A DNA stretch of 64,000 nt, from positions 873,001-937,000 of the forward strand of contig OY848922.1 of the NCBI GenBank assembly GCA_963693285.1, given 5' to 3'. Position numbers and translations under genes: made by a program. Source of the stretch: Xestospongia muta (Eukaryota > Porifera > Demospongiae > Haplosclerida > Petrosiidae). Under the pieces are notes generated by a model that searched no databases, was not told the DNA's origin, and was given only the letters and a program-made list of their open reading frames with translations. Shown piece by piece: positions 54,650 through 64,000 of this stretch (position 1 is the first letter of the stretch; each line of letters begins with the position of its first letter).

Positions 54650-55313
54650 TATTTTGTATTACTGGGCGGTGAGGGGGAGCGGTATTGGGCGTGGCTCGCC
54701 AACTGCGCATGCGTCGAGTTGGCAAAGCGACTCTTTAAGGAGACATCATTTCCAGTAATACTCAAAGTGAAAGTTAGAGGAAAGAGGCTCTAGCAGTTCT
54801 TATCGCATCTCGTTCTTACGCGTCGTATCTAACTCCCAAAGGTATTTCATTTATATAATGCGAATGAATTTAACAATATTAATTACATGATGATTAAAGG
54901 GACAGTTAAACAACATTGCTATCAGAAGATTCAGAACAGTTACTTTCTACTCTGATATCGAATGGGAACGTTGTTTTAGATTACTAGATATAAACTGCTT
55001 TATAAGAGTTGTCTGTGCTACTTTCCAGATAGTTTATAACTTTTAATATAACAAGCATATTGCATTGAGTGGACTTGAATATTAAGTAGTGAATTATAGC
55101 AAGTTCTATCATTGTGTTAGTGCCTTTGAATACTAATTCTATTGTTGTTTGTAATAATGTGAATAGAAGCGATGATGCAATCATTACATCATATATCATC
55201 ATCAGAATAACTTTAAACTGTTGTACTTTGACCTCACCCACTAGTACTATCACATAACTATTTCCTTTATTATAGAGATATCACTCACTTTTATTTTCTT
55301 ATTTTCTTACTAG
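54650..55313 (+). promoter_or_regulatory. Divergent promoter and 5' UTR intron of cytochrome c
   Basis: Between MINDY-3-like and cytochrome c. It contains a GC box (gggcgg at 54664), gggcgtggc at 54687 and CTGCGCATGCGT at 54703-54714, which fits the NRF-1 consensus TGCGCATGCGC at all but the last base. A probable untranslated first exon ends CCCAAAG at 54841 before gtattt, and the acceptor ttactag at 55313 abuts the ATG. The NRF-1-like site would then sit just upstream of the transcription start. Confidence 0.55.
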
Positions 55314-55865
55314 ATGAGTGGTATACCAGAGGGTAATCCTGCAAACGGAGCAAAAATATTTAAACAAAGATGCGCTCAGTGTCACACAGTTGAAGAGGTA
55401 ACAACACTAGTTTTACTTGTTTGACTGGATTGACTGGTTTTTGTACTAGTTGTCCCATCATTTAAATGTTTATCTTGTCAAACTGGTTTAACCAAGTTTT
55501 TAACATGTAGTAATAGGGTTAAATTTGTACATGTATTTGTGTCTTTTAGGGCGGCAAGCACAAGACTGGACCCAACCTTTATGGACTATTTGGACGTAAA
55601 ACAGGACAAATGCCTGGGTTTAGTTACACTCAAGCCAACAAGAGCAAAGGTATAGTAATGTTTTACACATTGTCTTTGATGTTCTTGTCTCTTTCTCTCC
55701 TTCCTCTTCACTTAGGTATTACGTGGGGAGAGGATACATTATTTATTTATTTAGAAGCACCTAAGAAATATATTCCCGGCACTAAAATGGTTTTTGCAGG
55801 TCTCAAGAAAGCCAACGAGAGAGCAGGTAATTAAAATTAATTGGTATTTGTCCAGCCATTCTCTT

Positions 55866-55905
<40 letters not shown>

Positions 55906-55948
55906 ATAAATAGATCTTATAGCTTACTTAAAGGAAGCTACAAAATAG
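55314..55948 (+). CDS. Cytochrome c
   Basis: Exons 55314-55397, 55550-55649, 55716-55826 and 55914-55948 give 109 aa. Soluble electron carrier of the mitochondrial intermembrane space between complexes III and IV, and an apoptosome activator in many animals. The haem-binding CAQCH is in exon 1. [20 protein letters not shown] follows in exon 2 and the axial-Met motif [10 protein letters not shown] in exon 3, ending [10 protein letters not shown]. Length and motifs are normal. The ATG directly follows an acceptor, so an untranslated exon lies upstream. Confidence 0.97.
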
Positions 55949-56439
55949 AAGAGAAATTGAGACCACACTTTAGGAACCATTATAATCTATACTGTCTTAA
56001 GTCTCCTTCTTCACTTTAGTTAATATAATATTTATTTAATTAGACATTGTACCTTAATGTATCATAGATGATTTGTCATGTAGAGTGATATGTTGTGTGT
56101 AACAAGTTAGTTTTTTTAAGATTAATGACACTATTATTTATCAAGGCAAGATGTTTTGTGATAACACATATTATGCTTGCTTGTATTATGTAATAACGGT
56201 GATAGTCTCAAAGTAGAATATATAATATATATTTATAATATACCTGAGCTTGCATTATCAAAATTACAAAACCATACATAAAGATTTTATAATAAAGTAT
56301 TAGATAATAAATAGACAATGGTATGTAAATTACTTTAAAATCAGTTCACAGTTATAGAGTATTTGAATGATGAAAAAATAATTTATCATTATATCACAAT
56401 ATGAATACTGTAAACATCATAAAAACAATGACAGTTATA
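55949..56439. other. Convergent 3' region
   Basis: AT-rich 3' flanks of cytochrome c and the PI4-kinase gene. Nothing recognised. Confidence 0.75.
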
Positions 56440-61594
<5,155 letters not shown>

Positions 61595-61726
61595 TTTGCA
61601 CTCTCTAGACTACTGAAATATTAGCTTTCCATCCTTGCTGACTAGTGCTTCGTGTGGTTTCCAACATTAGCCACGCCCACTTATTATTATATACGGAACA
61701 TAACTTATTAATTTACGGAAGTCAGC
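61595..61726. promoter_or_regulatory. Divergent promoter, PI4KB / CIAO1
   Basis: Only 132 bp between the two start codons. It contains gccacgccc near 61669, a KLF/Sp1-like site similar to gggcgtggc in the cytochrome c promoter. tatatac near 61689 could be a weak TATA element. Confidence 0.5.
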
Positions 61727-63604
61727 ATGGAGTACAAACTTTCATCTTGTGCAACTTTAGAAGGTCTTTAATGTAATCACATGATTATCATGTGACCCTT
61801 ATTCTTTAAAACCTAGGTCACCAAGAAAGAGTATGGTCAGTTGCCTGGAATCCATCAGGAACACTTTTAGCAAGTACAGCAGCCGATAAAACAATATCCG
61901 AACCAAATGTTTAATTATAGTGGGTGTAGTTACTTATCTTAACTCATTATACATTAGATTATGGGGTATCGAGGGTGATAAATGGGTTTGTAAAACTATA
62001 TTGACAGATGGACATGATAGAACCATACGATCAGGTAAGTAGTACATGTACATGTACAAAGAGGTTTGCAACCTTTCCTTTAGTGGGATGGTCTCCGTGT
62101 GGTAATATGATGGCAGCTGCGAGTTTTGATGCTACAGTGACAATATGGGATAAACGTCAAGGAGGTATACTGTTTGTGAAGTACAAATAACCTCTTTCTT
62201 TCAGAATTTCAATGTAGTAGTGTGTTAGAAGGACACGAGAATGAGGTTAAATCCGTTGCCTGGTCTCAGTCTGGGTCCTTCATAGCAACCTGCAGTCGAG
62301 ACAAAAGTGTCTGGGTATGGGAAGGTAGAAATGAGACACTATGTGTATCAACATATCTTGTTTGTTTGTCCGTCTGTCTAGTTCTCAGTGATTCTCAGGA
62401 GTATGAGTGTGTAGGGGTACTTACCAATCACTCACAAGATGTCAAATGTGTACGTTGGAATCCACAAGAAGAGGTGTGTGTGTGTCATGTGACTGTCACA
62501 TGAACTATTTGTGATGTTTCAGGTTCTAGCTTCAGCCAGTTATGATGACACTATTAAAATGTACAAAGAGGATGACGATGATTGGTAAGGGGTGTGGTCT
62601 AATAAGTACTCATTATTAAAGGAGCATCCTCTTTCTATAGGTCTTGCTGTTGTAGTTTAGAAGGTCACACATCTACAGTCTGGAGTATAGCATTTGAACA
62701 AACAGGAACAAGACTAGGTCAGTATAGAACAGATGTAGGATATCTAAATATTTTTTTTTGTTTAGCATCTTCTAGTGCTGACCAAACGGTTAAAATATGG
62801 AGAGCTTATAAACCTGGTAATACCGATGGTGAGTAGATGATCTATTACCTCACTAGATACCCACGATAAACATTTACTTCAATAGCCCTCTGGTATTTAC
62901 TATATTAACTCATATTAGATCACACTCTATTAGAAACCTTTTAAAATGCTACTCACTTACCAAATCTTATTATAGGTCACATATACATTAGTTATTTTAT
63001 ATAATATTCTAACTGTATTAACAAATACATATTTAATAGGTATTCCTACTCCTGACAATGAGACAGTATGGAAATGTGTATGTACACTGTCCGGACATCA
63101 TGAAAGGCCCATCTATAGTATTGACTGGTAAGATAATAACAGGTGACAAGTTGTACATCATGTTGATTGGTGTACTCTCCTCACTAATTAGGTCATCAGC
63201 TACTGGTTTAATAGCTACAGGATGTGGTGATGATGCTATCAGAATATATAGAGAAGTAAGTACTATAGAATCTGTTTAATTACTACATTATTAATAGGAT
63301 ATAACTCAGGATCCTAATCAACCGAGCTTTAGTTTAGTGTGGCAAGAAAACCAGGTAGACAGCACTTTATTTACAACTCACTGGCTCATTCAACAACCTC
63401 CCTATTCAATAGCTATTCATCTGTCCATTGATCAATTTGTCCAACCCTCCATTTATCTCTCTCTTCCTTCATTTGTTTCCTCTATTCTCATAGGCTCATT
63501 CTAACGATGTCAATTGTGTTTCATGGCATCCTACCAATCCAACATTATTAGCATCGTGTTCAGATGATAGAACTATCAAAATATGGAAACTTGATCAGAT
63601 ATAA
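61727..63604 (+). CDS. CIAO1: CIAO1, WD40 protein of cytosolic Fe-S assembly
   Basis: Thirteen exons: 61727-61763, 61817-61893, 61953-62034, 62084-62164, 62205-62324, 62382-62473, 62523-62584, 62641-62717, 62766-62828, 63040-63127, 63192-63255, 63298-63354 and 63494-63604. They sum to 337 codons including stop, against 339 aa for human CIAO1. CIAO1 is the beta-propeller of the complex that delivers iron-sulfur clusters to nuclear and cytosolic proteins. Seven WD repeats are visible ([58 protein letters not shown] with [66 protein letters not shown]). Intron 2 is not GT-AG; see the separate entry. Confidence 0.93.
61894..61952 (+). other. AT-AC, probable U12-type intron of CIAO1
   Basis: No GT-AG choice keeps the frame here. 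Removing ATATCC...TTATAC joins GCC-GAT-AAA-ACA to ATT-AGA-TTA-TGG, giving ADKTIRLWG, the expected end of a WD repeat. The 5' end ATATCC fits the first six bases of the U12 AT-AC consensus ATATCCTT. TATCTTAAC at 61936-61944 fits the branch consensus TTCCTTAAC at 7 of 9 bases and sits about 10 nt before the AC. Length 59 bp. Confidence 0.8.
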
Positions 63605-63784
63605 TTTTTAACGAATTCAACACCTTTTTTGATTTATTAAATCACTATTTATTATTATAATTATAGCTGTGTAATAGTCTGAAATGTAAGAATGACCTTA
63701 TATATAAAATATTGTACCACAATAGTAAGTCGTACACACCAAATAGTAGCTGACTTATAATATGATGTGTGCTGTTATGATATA

Positions 63785-64000
63785 TCAGCTGTACCAGTCA
63801 AGAAAGAGAAGTGTAAACGAACATACTATGAGGATAAACAATATCCACATTCGGAGACTTCCTTGATTTCTGATAGCCTAAGAAGGAATAGCAGAGTATA
63901 GGGAGTCATAATATGATAACTATAATTTGTTTAATATATGATACTCACACTTCTTATCTGTTCATTGCCTTCTCTAACATCTTCTGTTGATGACACTGTT
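63785..64000 (-). CDS. STX18: Syntaxin-18-like SNARE, C-terminal end (truncated by window)
   Basis: Two minus-strand exons, >64000-63949 and 63877-63785, joined in phase 0. They encode [17 protein letters not shown], then [10 protein letters not shown], then the anchor [24 protein letters not shown]. Vertebrate syntaxin-18 ends with a very similar EGN..IR.AI...F..WI...CSF.LLFLDWY pattern. It is an ER t-SNARE for Golgi-to-ER traffic, anchored by this C-terminal helix. The SNARE helix itself lies mostly outside the window. Convergent with CIAO1. Confidence 0.85.

Noticed and set aside
61894..61952. Ordinary GT-AG intron in CIAO1 (gtttaa ... attag)
   Set aside because: It breaks the frame and the conserved WD-repeat end; only AT-AC removal restores both.

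Overview
The window is metazoan DNA, most likely from a demosponge and plausibly Amphimedon queenslandica. The organism is inferred from very short introns (about 50-70 bp), compact gene spacing, AT-rich composition, and tandem multidomain genes with Death domains beside ordinary animal housekeeping genes. No database search was possible.

Positions 1-41,100 hold a head-to-tail array of seven near-identical plus-strand genes, the first truncated by the window edge. After splicing, each encodes an N-terminal CAP-Gly-like module, a caspase-fold domain lacking the catalytic histidine, a Roc-like GTPase with a COR-like tail on one large exon of about 2.1 kb, and in most copies a C-terminal Death domain on a separate last exon. 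I cannot match this architecture to a named family; it is the main candidate for an undescribed system. The combination suggests an intracellular sensor or scaffold in death or immune signalling (inference). Copies 1-2 and 5-6 are a duplicated two-gene block. Copies 2 and 6 have lost the 3' splice donor and stop early, leaving Death exons stranded downstream. Between copies lie relics: a Death/ZU5/UPA/TM locus with stops, a dead Death exon, reverse-strand 3' fragments of an hnRNP H gene, and two probable transposon insertions.

Positions 41,100-64,000 hold ordinary single-copy genes: hnRNP H/F-like (minus), DENND1-like Rab GEF (plus, with a 200 bp assembly gap), MINDY-3-like deubiquitinase (minus), cytochrome c (plus), PI4-kinase beta (minus, with a tRNA-Ala in an intron), CIAO1 (plus, with an AT-AC intron), and the 3' end of syntaxin-18 (minus). 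The intact hnRNP H gene sits beside the last array copy and its 3' end recurs between earlier copies, so the duplicated unit once included that flank. Several housekeeping pairs are divergent with short shared promoters.

Coding calls rest on reading splice sites and phases by eye; exon sums were checked for frame in most genes.
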